From contig QNFJ01000103.1 of the NCBI GenBank assembly GCA_003646305.1, positions 1-7,509 on the forward strand: 7,509 nt of DNA, written 5' to 3'. The notes below the pieces were generated by a model. The model had not been told where the DNA came from. It saw only the letters and a list, made by a program, of their open reading frames with translations, and ran no database searches. The position numbers were made by a program, and so were the translations under genes. Origin of the DNA: Gammaproteobacteria bacterium (GTDB taxonomy: Bacteria; Pseudomonadota; Gammaproteobacteria; Methylococcales; UBA2780). Shown one piece after another: positions 1 through 5,766 of this stretch (positions are counted from its first letter, which is position 1; every line of letters begins with the position of its first letter).

Positions 1-83
1 GAAACGTAACAGACGAAGTCTGGAAAGTGTATATAGAAAATCAGAAGCCAAATGAACCCGATGATGATTTCAGTGTGCTATAA
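1..83 (+). CDS. tnpA: C-terminal end of a probable IS200/IS605-family transposase (TnpA), partial
   Basis: An open frame enters from the left edge (first whole codon at base 3) and stops at TAA 81-83. The last residues read VYIENQKPNEPDDDFSVL, after a VTDEVWK helix. This fits my recollection of the C-terminal end of IS200/IS605 Y1 transposases, in which a 'YIENQ'-type helix and an acidic tail follow the catalytic tyrosine helix; these enzymes cut and paste single-stranded DNA. The catalytic residues lie outside the window. Support comes from the palindromes directly after the stop, since this family recognises hairpins at its ends instead of inverted repeats. Family assignment is by recalled similarity of only 26 residues, so it is moderate. 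No tnpB follows on this side. Confidence 0.55.
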   Translation, partial: NVTDEVWKVYIENQKPNEPDDDFSVL

Positions 84-150
84 CTTGCCTTTAGGCGAAA
101 TGACCGGCTTTTAGCCGTATATGAAACCAACGGCTTTTAGCCGCTGGAGT
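84..150. mobile_element. Hairpin-rich right end of the probable IS200/IS605-type element
   Basis: Three small palindromes follow the transposase stop. They are GCC-TTTA-GGC at 87-96, CGGCTTTTAGCCG at 105-117, and the identical 13-mer at 131-143. The last is extended by outer CCA/TGG pairing to an imperfect hairpin spanning 127-147. IS200/IS605 transposases bind such subterminal hairpins and cut a few bases away, so the element probably ends shortly after 147. The exact junction cannot be seen. None is followed by a T run, so they are poor terminators. Confidence 0.5.
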
Positions 151-216
151 ATTCATGCAAAAGTTGACCCGCCCCTGAACGTAGGCGTATATTGATTACT
201 AAGCGTTGATTTGTCT

Positions 217-355
217 CAGCTTGCAGACGCTATATAAAACTAGCTAAAGAGAGGTGTTAATAACCTGCTTTAGCGAATGCTGAGCGGGTTTTTTTATGCC
301 TGAACATCGCCGATTTAATAACAACTTGCGGGGCGATATATAAATACTGCTAAAG
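217..355 (+). repeat. Pair of diverged direct repeats (217-249 and 322-355)
   Basis: Copy one (217-249) and copy two (322-355) share CA-CTTGC, then G/C-rich bases, then TATATAAA and GCTAAAG, needing one single-base gap. Both copies are followed 12-18 bases later by CTTTAGC, the reverse complement of their GCTAAAG end, so each can fold into a stem (243-249 with 268-274; 349-355 with 368-374). The pairing partner is kept although the sequence between is unrelated, which suggests that the fold matters. Confidence 0.55.
262..295 (+). terminator. Intrinsic terminator with no gene in front of it
   Basis: AACCTGCTTTAGC (262-274) pairs with GCTGAGCGGGTT (279-290) around a GAAT loop, with one bulged T and two G-T pairs. 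The stem runs straight into seven T residues (289-295). This is a strong rho-independent terminator for plus-strand transcription. The nearest upstream gene ends at 83, so it may end a small RNA, act as an attenuator for the Tat-protein genes, or insulate them from the upstream element. The alternative stem 243-249/268-274 would occupy its left arm. Confidence 0.75.
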
Positions 356-369
356 CGTTGATGACTCCT

Positions 370-406
370 TTAGCCCCCAGTCATTTCCGCTCGGAAATTG
401 GGCTAA
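370..406 (+). promoter_or_regulatory. Leader hairpin just upstream of the first Tat gene's ribosome binding site
   Basis: TTAGCCC (370-376) pairs with GGGCTAA (400-406), and inside it ATTTCC (383-388) pairs with GGAAAT (393-398) around a GCTC loop. The stem ends six bases before the AGGAG of the first Tat gene. There is no T run, so it is not a terminator. Its left arm overlaps CTTTAGC (368-374), which can instead pair with GCTAAAG (349-355); the two folds exclude each other. A role in controlling translation or mRNA stability is inference. Confidence 0.5.
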
Positions 407-422
407 GTACTAGGAGAACATA

Positions 423-1010
423 ATGCTATCGAGACGTGCTTTTTTAAAGGCTTCTGTTGCAGCAGCATCAGGCTTGATCCTTCCCTCATGGCTTGTGAGA
501 GCCGAAAACTTCTTAAAAGTAGAAGGAAAGCCTCTTCTTGAGTCTTTGCCAACCCATAGGCAGACACTCTATGTTTCGGGAAGCTGTGGGGATGGATTGC
601 ATACCTTAGGTCTAGAAGATTGCCCATATGATCTTATTGATGTAGATCTGACATGGAAGGAATTCATTGAAGAGATTGAAGAAGGGCAGGAGGAGTTTGA
701 TCAGCTACTAGAGCAACGAGCAGAATATGGCGAAGCACTTTTGCTAGATGAAAAAATTGATGCAGACCTGTTCTATGGTTACTGGGATGCATCCTATAGC
801 CCTGAAGCGAAAGCGCATGGCTTGCTCAGTAATTTAGACCTTGGTCCAGAATTAATAGGAGAGCATGCGAGAGGAGGGATATACGTTGAGACCCAAGCAT
901 CATCTTGGGGTTATAGATCAATCGCTGCTGCAGAAGATGAATTATCACTGAGCTTGTTACAAAAAAGGCTGAATGATATCGATGGCACGATTGCTATAGA
1001 GTTAGAGTAG
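423..1010 (+). CDS. Tat-exported acidic protein of unknown function (paralogue 1)
   Basis: A 195-residue protein that I do not recognise beyond its export signal. Residues 3-9 read SRRAFLK, a perfect twin-arginine motif. A hydrophobic stretch follows (about 11-24, SVAAASGLILPSWL), then VRA-EN, a plausible signal peptidase I site after A27. It should therefore be exported folded to the periplasm or cell envelope; Tat export often, but not always, implies a cofactor or a tight complex. The mature part is strongly acidic, lacks further membrane segments, and contains THRQTLY (44-50), DLTWKEFIE (75-83), DLGPEL (139-144) and a C-terminal LSLLQKRLND (175-184). These blocks recur in the next gene. 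The start is well supported by AGGAG at 412-416, six bases before ATG 423. A structured leader precedes it. No enzymatic motif is visible. Confidence 0.85.
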   Translation: MLSRRAFLKASVAAASGLILPSWLVRAENFLKVEGKPLLESLPTHRQTLYVSGSCGDGLHTLGLEDCPYDLIDVDLTWKEFIEEIEEGQEEFDQLLEQRAEYGEALLLDEKIDADLFYGYWDASYSPEAKAHGLLSNLDLGPELIGEHARGGIYVETQASSWGYRSIAAAEDELSLSLLQKRLNDIDGTIAIELE

Positions 1011-1020
1011 GAGGTTGGAC

Positions 1021-1602
1021 ATGATTTCAAGACGTTCATTTCTAAAAGCCTCTATTGCAGCAGCATCAGGTTTGGTTCTACCTTCATGGCTTGTGAAGGC
1101 TGAAAACTTCGTTAGCCAAGAAGAGCGCCCATACCTTGAGGGGCTCAAAACGCACAGAGAAACACTCTATGCATTCGAATGGGATTATGGCGGTTATGCC
1201 TTATCTCTCGGGCAGCGACCTGATGATGAGCCAGACCTCGATCTAACCTGGGAACAGTTCATTGAAAATTATGATATTGGTCAGGAAACCTTTGATCGTT
1301 GGATTGAAGAGGAACAGGTGATTGCACTAAAAGATAAAGTTGATCCTGATATGCTGCTGGATTACTGGATATATGAGAAGTCTCCAATTCGGAAAGCCTA
1401 TCACTTTCTTGAAAGCATTGATCTCGGTCCTGACTTAGGTTGTCAGGAAGGTGGAGGAGGCATTCGTTTTTATAATGGATTCAGCCCCATGCATGATGCT
1501 CAGTATGCGGCGGCAGCTGATGATATAACCCTCAGTCTGTTGCAAAAACGGCTCAACGACGTAAGTGGAAAAATTGCTATCGAACTGACGCGAGCTTTTT
1601 GA
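1021..1602 (+). CDS. Tat-exported acidic protein of unknown function (paralogue 2)
   Basis: A 193-residue tandem paralogue of the preceding gene. The signal peptide is nearly the same: SRRSFLK at residues 3-9, then SIAAASGLVLPSWLVKA with probable cleavage after A27. Shared mature blocks are THRETLY, DLTWEQFIE, GQETFD, DLGPDL, a glycine-rich GGGGI segment and LSLLQKRLNDVSGKIAIEL. Central parts differ, so the duplication is old rather than recent. GGAGG (1010-1014) touches the stop codon of the first gene and lies six bases before ATG 1021; the in-frame TTG at 1015 abuts the Shine-Dalgarno and is unlikely to be the start. The genes are thus probably translationally coupled and co-transcribed. 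The function is unknown; the two products may form a heteromer, which is inference. Confidence 0.85.
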   Translation: MISRRSFLKASIAAASGLVLPSWLVKAENFVSQEERPYLEGLKTHRETLYAFEWDYGGYALSLGQRPDDEPDLDLTWEQFIENYDIGQETFDRWIEEEQVIALKDKVDPDMLLDYWIYEKSPIRKAYHFLESIDLGPDLGCQEGGGGIRFYNGFSPMHDAQYAAAADDITLSLLQKRLNDVSGKIAIELTRAF

Positions 1603-1691
1603 GTAACAATCATCAGGTGATAAGTCATTCTCATCTCGGGAAAATGATAAAAATCATCCATAAATTAACGGTGTAACTCACCTCCTAGATT

Positions 1692-1719
1692 GGGTGTTTG
1701 AGAACCAGCTTGTGCACCC
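1692..1719. repeat. Inverted repeat GGGTG/CACCC in the leader of the small gene
   Basis: GGGTG (1692-1696) and CACCC (1715-1719) can pair across an 18-base loop. The repeat ends 21 bases before the Shine-Dalgarno of the 34-codon gene. It has no T run on the plus strand. It may be an operator or simply chance. Confidence 0.25.
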
Positions 1720-1753
1720 GCAATGATGCAAAGCACTAAAGAGGAGAATAAAA

Positions 1754-1858
1754 ATGACAATAGTCAAAAGGTACAAAGCAAAACCGGGTGAGATGTTTGG
1801 TGGATCAGGCGTAATCATTTTCAGAAACCCAAGGCCCAAAAGAGATGGGAAACTATAA
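1754..1858 (+). CDS. Small basic 34-residue protein of unknown function
   Basis: ATG 1754 opens 34 codons ending at TAA 1856-1858. GAGGAG at 1741-1746, seven bases before the ATG, is one of the best ribosome binding sites in the window, which is the main reason to call this short frame a gene. The peptide begins MTIVKRYKAKPGEMFGGSG and ends in a basic RNPRPKRDGKL-like tail; nine of its residues are K or R. It has no signal peptide or membrane helix. The gene lies 151 bases after the second Tat gene on the same strand, and its last six bases overlap the end of umuC on the other strand. It could belong to the Tat-gene transcript or have its own promoter. I do not recognise a family. Confidence 0.6.
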   Translation: MTIVKRYKAKPGEMFGGSGVIIFRNPRPKRDGKL

Positions 1859-3142
1859 GCACGTTACTTGCACTAACTCTCCCCAATGTGTCGTATAACG
1901 CTTCGAGAGATTTTCTGGCTGATAGGACCATTTCGGTTTAATCCCAGAACTGGATACCGAAACTTTATTCGGGAAACGTCGGTTAATCTCATCAATCGAT
2001 TTCATCAGGGTTTGCTGAGTGGAGCTTTCAACTTGACCGGGCATTATGAATAAATCGGACTGCAATCCCTCATTAACTTGTCTGATCTTCCCTAACGCGA
2101 TTCCCGCATGCTGATACCGATACCCCGGTTTGTAGATTTTCCTGAGTAATCGTTTGACCGCTTTAATAATCACACGGGTATCCTGAGTAGCAGAGGGCAG
2201 CGTTAAGCTGATAGCTTGATTGTATTGCACTTCATCGGGGTTAAAAATCCCTGTACGAATCGAAACAGTTACCGAGCCCGCCACGCTATTTTGGCCCCTG
2301 AGCTTTTCTGATGCGCGGCTTGCGTATTGAGTAAGCGCCTGAGCCAGCTCATCGAAAGTAGTCAGTCGCTGTTTAAAGCTTCTTGAACAGATGATCTGTT
2401 GCTTAGCTGCTGAGGCCTCCTCCAATGGCAAACAGGATGTACCATTCAGCTCCATCACGGTACGTGCAACAACAACGCTGAATTGAGCGCGTAGTATTTC
2501 CTGCGGCAAGCAAGCTAGATCCCACGCGGTGATCACACCAAGTTGATTGAGCTTTGCTGATAACCGTGATCCGATTCCCCAAATCTTTTTGACAGGCACT
2601 CTTTTCATCAATCTCTCTCTTCGATCAGGGCAGGCTAAATCCACCACTCCGCCGGTCTGCCTCCATCGCTTTGCAGCATAGTTGGCAAGCTTGGCTAATG
2701 TCTTGGTTGGTGCCATACCAACACAGACAGGGATGCCACTATGGTGTCCAATCGTCCAACGAATACGCTCACCATAGGCCAGAGGGTTTTGGTCACAAAC
2801 CCCCGTTAAATCCAGAAATGATTCATCAATTGAATAAATCTCCTGACGAGGCGCAAACTCAGTCAATAACGACATGACTCGAGAAGAGAGATCGGCATAC
2901 AAGGTGTAGTTTGAAGAGAACAGATGAATATCGTGCTGCTCAATCAACTCTTTTATCTGATGTACTGGAACAGCCATCTTGACGCCCAGTGCCTTAACCT
3001 CAGCACTGCGTGCGACAACACAGCCATCATTATTGCTGAGCACAACAATAGGCTTATTTAAAAGGTCAGGACGGAACAGCCGTTCACAGCTAACGTAGAA
3101 GTTGTTGCAATCGACTAATGCAAAGCGTTGTTGGGAAGTCAC
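1853..3142 (-). CDS. umuC: DNA polymerase V catalytic subunit UmuC
   Basis: Y-family translesion polymerase that copies past damaged bases as part of the UmuD'2C complex. The 429 residues match the usual ~422. The catalytic aspartate is D11 in LVDCNNFYVSCE, with the sugar steric-gate tyrosine at Y16. The second acidic pair is D106/E107 in YSIDESF. RSAEVKALGVKM (45-56) and VGMAPTKTLAKLANYAAK (141-158) are typical palm/fingers motifs, and a helix-hairpin-helix thumb follows around WGIGSRLSAKLNQLGV (188-203). The little-finger domain fills the C-terminal half. QSDLF (361-365) fits the beta-clamp-binding pentapeptide. The start is GTG at 3142-3140, directly after the umuD TGA with no spacer and no clear Shine-Dalgarno, implying translational coupling. 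The gene looks intact. Its stop overlaps the end of the convergent small gene. Confidence 0.96.
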   Translation of the reverse strand: MTSQQRFALVDCNNFYVSCERLFRPDLLNKPIVVLSNNDGCVVARSAEVKALGVKMAVPVHQIKELIEQHDIHLFSSNYTLYADLSSRVMSLLTEFAPRQEIYSIDESFLDLTGVCDQNPLAYGERIRWTIGHHSGIPVCVGMAPTKTLAKLANYAAKRWRQTGGVVDLACPDRRERLMKRVPVKKIWGIGSRLSAKLNQLGVITAWDLACLPQEILRAQFSVVVARTVMELNGTSCLPLEEASAAKQQIICSRSFKQRLTTFDELAQALTQYASRASEKLRGQNSVAGSVTVSIRTGIFNPDEVQYNQAISLTLPSATQDTRVIIKAVKRLLRKIYKPGYRYQHAGIALGKIRQVNEGLQSDLFIMPGQVESSTQQTLMKSIDEINRRFPNKVSVSSSGIKPKWSYQPENLSKRYTTHWGELVQVTCL

Positions 3143-3751
3143 TCAGAGAGCGTGAATAACATTGGTCACCACGCCCCAAATAACCAGTTCAACCTCATCT
3201 TGAATGGGAATGTCAGGGTAATCAGAGTTCTCTGCCATCAATACTAACTGGCCTTGCTTGCGAGCGAGCCGTTTAACCGTTAGCTCATCATTCAAGGCAC
3301 AAATCACAACTTTCCCAGGAACGGCCTCGATTGAGCGGTCTACAACCAAAATATCGTTACTATGGATACCTGCGCCAATCATAGAATCACCTTCCGCACG
3401 GACAAAGAAGGTTGCAGCCGGTTTTTGAATCAGCAACTGGTTAAGATCAAGCGTCTGCTCAATGTAATCATCGGCAGGGGAGGGGAAGCCCGCCGCTACG
3501 CGACAATTAAATAGCGGGATGCTCACTCGTAAAGGGTCGAGGGTAGGGTGTATGAAAGAGGAGGGCAGAACTCTATTAGTTTGTAGGTCAACTTGTTGCT
3601 TGCGTTGCTCCAGCACAGACAGTAGTTCTGGCACCATACTTTCAGGTACACGAATGGCTTTAGTGGGTTCTCCATAGGCAGAGGAGCCTTTCTTGCGGCC
3701 AGCACCTAAACGTGCGCCACCTCTTGATTTTGGTTGTTGATTATCACTCAT
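3143..3751 (-). CDS. umuD: UmuD-type self-cleaving polymerase V subunit with N-terminal extension
   Basis: A LexA/S24-family protein that, on RecA filaments, cuts itself to the active UmuD' partner of UmuC. The cleavage site is A87-G88 in VAAGFPSPADDY. The catalytic serine is S123 in GDSM and the general-base lysine is K160 in LTVKRL. Each lies exactly 63 residues further on than in Escherichia coli UmuD (24/25, S60, K97), so the extra length (202 against about 139 residues) is all at the N-terminus. The extension contains a GGARLGAGRKKGS block (11-23) like basic DNA-binding tails, then GEPTKAIRVPESMVPELL, reminiscent of ribbon-helix-helix or Arc-like segments. ATG 3751-3749 lacks a clear Shine-Dalgarno and the leader is very short. 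Cleavage would remove the extension. I call it umuD-like with high confidence. Confidence 0.93.
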   Translation of the reverse strand: MSDNQQPKSRGGARLGAGRKKGSSAYGEPTKAIRVPESMVPELLSVLEQRKQQVDLQTNRVLPSSFIHPTLDPLRVSIPLFNCRVAAGFPSPADDYIEQTLDLNQLLIQKPAATFFVRAEGDSMIGAGIHSNDILVVDRSIEAVPGKVVICALNDELTVKRLARKQGQLVLMAENSDYPDIPIQDEVELVIWGVVTNVIHAL

Positions 3752-3761
3752 ATGAAAAGTG

Positions 3762-3768
3762 TACAGTA
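3762..3768 (-). promoter_or_regulatory. Perfect LexA half-site at the umuDC transcription start
   Basis: Read on the minus strand, TACTGTA (3768-3762) equals the left half of the gammaproteobacterial SOS box. The expected second half (ACAGTA at the correct distance) is degenerate: the sequence there is CATATG and includes the umuD start codon. A damaged or half-strength LexA site, or a site for a different repressor, are both possible. Position just downstream of the -10 fits repression. Confidence 0.35.
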
Positions 3769-3771
3769 ATC

Positions 3772-3799
3772 AATATATGGGTAACAAGGGCAATGCCAA
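3772..3799 (-). promoter_or_regulatory. Probable sigma70-type promoter of umuDC
   Basis: On the minus strand TTGGCA (3799-3794) and TATATT (3777-3772) each match consensus at five of six bases and are separated by 16 bases. Transcription would start near 3765, leaving only about 14 leader bases before ATG 3751. It is the best promoter match in the window and correctly placed for a DNA-damage operon. Confidence 0.55.
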
Positions 3800-3837
3800 A
3801 TATTGTAGCTGTGACCTTTAAGTGGATAGTTGAGAAA

Positions 3838-3865
3838 TTGAGATTTTAAGGGTTTATGCCATACT
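3838..3865 (+). promoter_or_regulatory. Possible promoter for the plus-strand gene cluster
   Basis: TTGAGA (3838-3843) and CATACT (3860-3865) lie 16 bases apart and match the sigma70 consensus at five and four of six bases. Transcription would begin around 3872, after ATG 3870, which would agree with a start at 3903. The match is weak and chance is a real alternative. Confidence 0.25.
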
Positions 3866-3869
3866 CAAT

Positions 3870-4625
3870 ATGCAAGGGTTCCAAATATCAGGATATGAAG
3901 ATATGGACATTACTCCAAAGAGCGTGCTTTCAAAAATTAAAGAGCTTGAGCATTTAGGGTTTAATGACGATCACTTTCAATTTATACATCATTGGGGAAA
4001 CCTTAAGGGCAAAGATTCCAGTCTCGAGTCACATAAAGCTTACTTGAAGAGCGTTCGAAGCTATCAAGTTGCTAGCAATAATTTCAAAATTGCAGAAAAG
4101 CTGGCTAAATGTCTAACGTTGGCAAAGTCAGTTGAGGGAGACATTAACTTTGCAGACATTTGCAATCAAGTGAACGGGATCCTCCAGAATAAACAACACA
4201 GCAATCGAAGCCGACTAAACCCAGAACGAGGGCTATATGTTGTAACGCTCAACAATCAGCATCCGATATCTGCTAATGCCGACGATAAACGCATCGCACA
4301 TATTGCGATCAAAGTTAATCGAGAAAATTGTAAATTCGGCAAGGCTGTTAATTTAAGTAATAGGCGAAAGAATTATTACAAGACGTTTGGCGAAGAGAAT
4401 GTCAATTTTCAGCCGGTTGTTTTATTGTCTGAAATCGATATTGCGGAAAAAGAAGTCTTAAGAAGGCTAAAGCAGTTTAGGCAGGTCAGTCCATCTGGAA
4501 ATCTCACGGAGTGGCTGCATGGGATAAATTCCGGACAAATAATCGAAGTCATTAATGAGGCGCTAGTAGGGTTAGGTTTCCAACACGATAACTTTCTTGC
4601 GAAAGAAAAAGACGGAAAAAGATAG
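3870..4625 (+). CDS. GIY-YIG/T5orf172-like nuclease-fold protein
   Basis: A 251-residue protein (240 if translation starts at ATG 3903). The C-terminal half resembles the GIY-YIG superfamily, in the T5orf172 style. GLYVV (121-125) stands for the GIY strand and CKFGKAV (154-160) for the YIG strand, followed by NLSNRRKNYY with the conserved arginine (R165 or R166). AEKEVLRRLKQF (192-203) holds the candidate catalytic glutamate (E193 or E195), and NLTEWL (211-216) is a typical closing motif. Such domains cut DNA in homing, repair and defence proteins. The N-terminal ~110 residues are helical-looking and unrecognised. AGGA at 3890-3893 sits nine bases before ATG 3903, whereas ATG 3870 has no Shine-Dalgarno, so 3903 is the likelier start. 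It is divergent from umuD and heads a four-gene same-strand run. Confidence 0.65.
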   Translation: MQGFQISGYEDMDITPKSVLSKIKELEHLGFNDDHFQFIHHWGNLKGKDSSLESHKAYLKSVRSYQVASNNFKIAEKLAKCLTLAKSVEGDINFADICNQVNGILQNKQHSNRSRLNPERGLYVVTLNNQHPISANADDKRIAHIAIKVNRENCKFGKAVNLSNRRKNYYKTFGEENVNFQPVVLLSEIDIAEKEVLRRLKQFRQVSPSGNLTEWLHGINSGQIIEVINEALVGLGFQHDNFLAKEKDGKR

Positions 4626-4710
4626 TTAATTTCAGCTAAATCTAGAATAAATAAAAGCTCAATGCTGGAAAGAAAAGTCAATTCAGGCCAGTTAAAAAAG
4701 GATAAAACAA

Positions 4711-5013
4711 ATGGACAATGTATTAAACCTATTTGGTGAAACAAGAGAATATACTCCCAAGGTAACCCCTGAATATTTGGCAGATGATGAAAATTTGGTC
4801 CGTACTTACTACGAGATTTTATTCAGCATTCGGTCTCATTACATTGATAGGGAGCCCAATCATGAATTGCGAGATTACATAGGAAAAGTGATTGCGGAAA
4901 GCTTGCTTGAAGGGAGAGAGGATGCCATCTGTACACTGAAGACTTATAACTTGTTTCTTGATGTGGTGAAGCCAGCTACCCAAGCTTCTCTTAATAAATT
5001 GCTGGGAGATTAA
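4711..5013 (+). CDS. Small protein of unknown function (100 residues)
   Basis: AAGGA at 4698-4702 precedes ATG 4711 by eight bases, so the start is well supported. The product is mildly acidic and soluble, with no signal peptide or membrane segment. It looks mainly helical: NLVRTYYEILFSIRSHYI (about 28-45), LRDYIGKVIAESLLEG (53-68) and a C-terminal LNKLLGD. The N-terminus reads MDNVLNLFGE; VLNLF resembles a beta-clamp-binding pentapeptide but lacks the usual glutamine. It lies 85 bases after the GIY-YIG-like gene and 25 before the HEPN gene, so it is probably in the same operon. I recognise no family. Confidence 0.7.
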   Translation: MDNVLNLFGETREYTPKVTPEYLADDENLVRTYYEILFSIRSHYIDREPNHELRDYIGKVIAESLLEGREDAICTLKTYNLFLDVVKPATQASLNKLLGD

Positions 5014-5038
5014 AAACCTTATTTTCGTCTATATTTAG

Positions 5039-5722
5039 ATGTCTGTATTAGGTAACAAGGATTGTGTTTTGACCTGTTTTTACCCCACATTAAAAGAACG
5101 GCAAAGGAAAGAGCGTGATAGCTATCCAATTAATGTTGGCTTACGGATTCACCGTTCACTTAGTTGGTTAAATAGAGCGGAACAGTGTGAGAATGACAAC
5201 GATGCAGAGTTCATTTTTCTGTGGATCGCATTTAATGCAGCTTACGCAGATGAATTTAGTTCAAGAGAGTTTACCGCTACCGGCACCTTTAGACAGTTTA
5301 TCTCCAAACTGGATGATTTAGATAAAGGTGGCCAGCTAAATGACCTTGTTTGGTCAGAGTTCTCTAGCGGCATTCGAGTCCTGCTTGATAACCGTTTTGT
5401 CTTTCAGGGCTTCTGGGACTTTCACAGCCAAAAAATTAGTGAAGCTGAGTGGCGTGATAGGTTTTCAAAAGCAAAGAAGAGTGCAAACTGGGCTTTAGCA
5501 AACCGAGATACGCCGGCTCTTCTCGTTATTATTTTTTCTCGTCTTTACACATTACGCAATCAACTTATTCATGGTGGCGCGACTTGGAACAGCCAAGTGA
5601 ACCGTGATCAAGTTCGAGATTGTGCCAACTTTTTACGCAAGCTTGTGCCCTTAGTGATTGAGATCATGATGGATAACACAGCGGTTTTATGGGGTGATCC
5701 AAGCTATCCCGTTGTTGAGTAG
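5039..5722 (+). CDS. HEPN-domain protein (putative RNase or nucleic-acid-associated)
   Basis: A 227-residue protein. The helical pair LRIHRSLSWLNRAEQ (35-49) and FIFLWIAFNAAYA (58-70), followed much later by LYTLRNQLIHGG (169-180), follows the HEPN fold. R173-N174-x3-H178 fits the R-N-x3-H catalytic signature of HEPN RNases, found in toxins, abortive-infection proteins and CRISPR effectors. A central insertion (about 75-160) is unassigned. LRKLVPLVIEIM forms a last helix. Thus an active endoribonuclease is possible, but many HEPN proteins of this type are uncharacterised. ATG 5039 lacks a Shine-Dalgarno; TTG 5069 has AAGGA (5057-5061) seven bases before it and would shorten the protein by ten residues without touching the domain. 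Gaps to both neighbours are short (25 and 44 bases), so it is co-transcribed with them. Confidence 0.75.
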   Translation: MSVLGNKDCVLTCFYPTLKERQRKERDSYPINVGLRIHRSLSWLNRAEQCENDNDAEFIFLWIAFNAAYADEFSSREFTATGTFRQFISKLDDLDKGGQLNDLVWSEFSSGIRVLLDNRFVFQGFWDFHSQKISEAEWRDRFSKAKKSANWALANRDTPALLVIIFSRLYTLRNQLIHGGATWNSQVNRDQVRDCANFLRKLVPLVIEIMMDNTAVLWGDPSYPVVE

Positions 5723-5742
5723 CCCTCCTATAAATAACTTCC

Positions 5743-5752
5743 CTTTATAAAG
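5743..5752. repeat. Ten-base palindrome in front of the AddB-like gene
   Basis: CTTTATAAAG is a perfect palindrome just upstream of the AAGGA of the last gene. It is too short to be a terminator and may be an operator half or chance. Confidence 0.2.
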
Positions 5753-5766
5753 ACAAGGATTTTCAC

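Larger units (their letters stand above)
151..422 (+). other. Gene-free structured intergenic region upstream of the Tat-protein genes
   Basis: No convincing gene lies here. The stretch holds two diverged copies of a ~33 bp motif (217-249 and 322-355; shared elements CTTGC, TATATAAA and GCTAAAG), an exact 10-mer AAGCGTTGAT at 201-210 and 353-362, an orphan terminator at 262-295, an inverted repeat ATCGCC/GGCGAT (306-311 and 332-337) and a hairpin at 370-406. Promoter-like TATATAA stretches lie at 231-237 and 337-343, but neither has a good -35 at normal spacing. The layout reads as a duplicated regulatory unit in front of the first gene. Confidence 0.6.

Noticed and set aside
155..178. Tiny frame ATG...TGA encoding MQKLTRP after a GGAG
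   Set aside because: Eight codons, close to the element end, no supporting context; likely chance.
170..362. Integron attC-like pieces (TGAAC, AAGCGTTGAT repeats)
   Set aside because: No matching RYYYAAC...GTTRRRY pair with a foldable centre; the repeats are direct, not inverted.
1015..1020. TTG 1015 as the start of the second Tat gene
   Set aside because: It directly abuts GGAGG (1010-1014), whereas ATG 1021 has ideal six-base spacing and gives the same MxSRR start as its paralogue.
1644..1657. ATGAT-AAAA-ATCAT palindrome as a bidirectional terminator
   Set aside because: Only five A/T-rich pairs and short T runs on either strand; too weak to call.
4526..4546. CCGGACAAATAATCG resembles the reverse complement of the repeat at the putative transposon end (CAATTACTTTGTCCGG)
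   Set aside because: It lies inside the GIY-YIG-like coding region, single copy, without a TGT/ACA terminus at a suitable distance and without any break in the protein; taken as coincidence.
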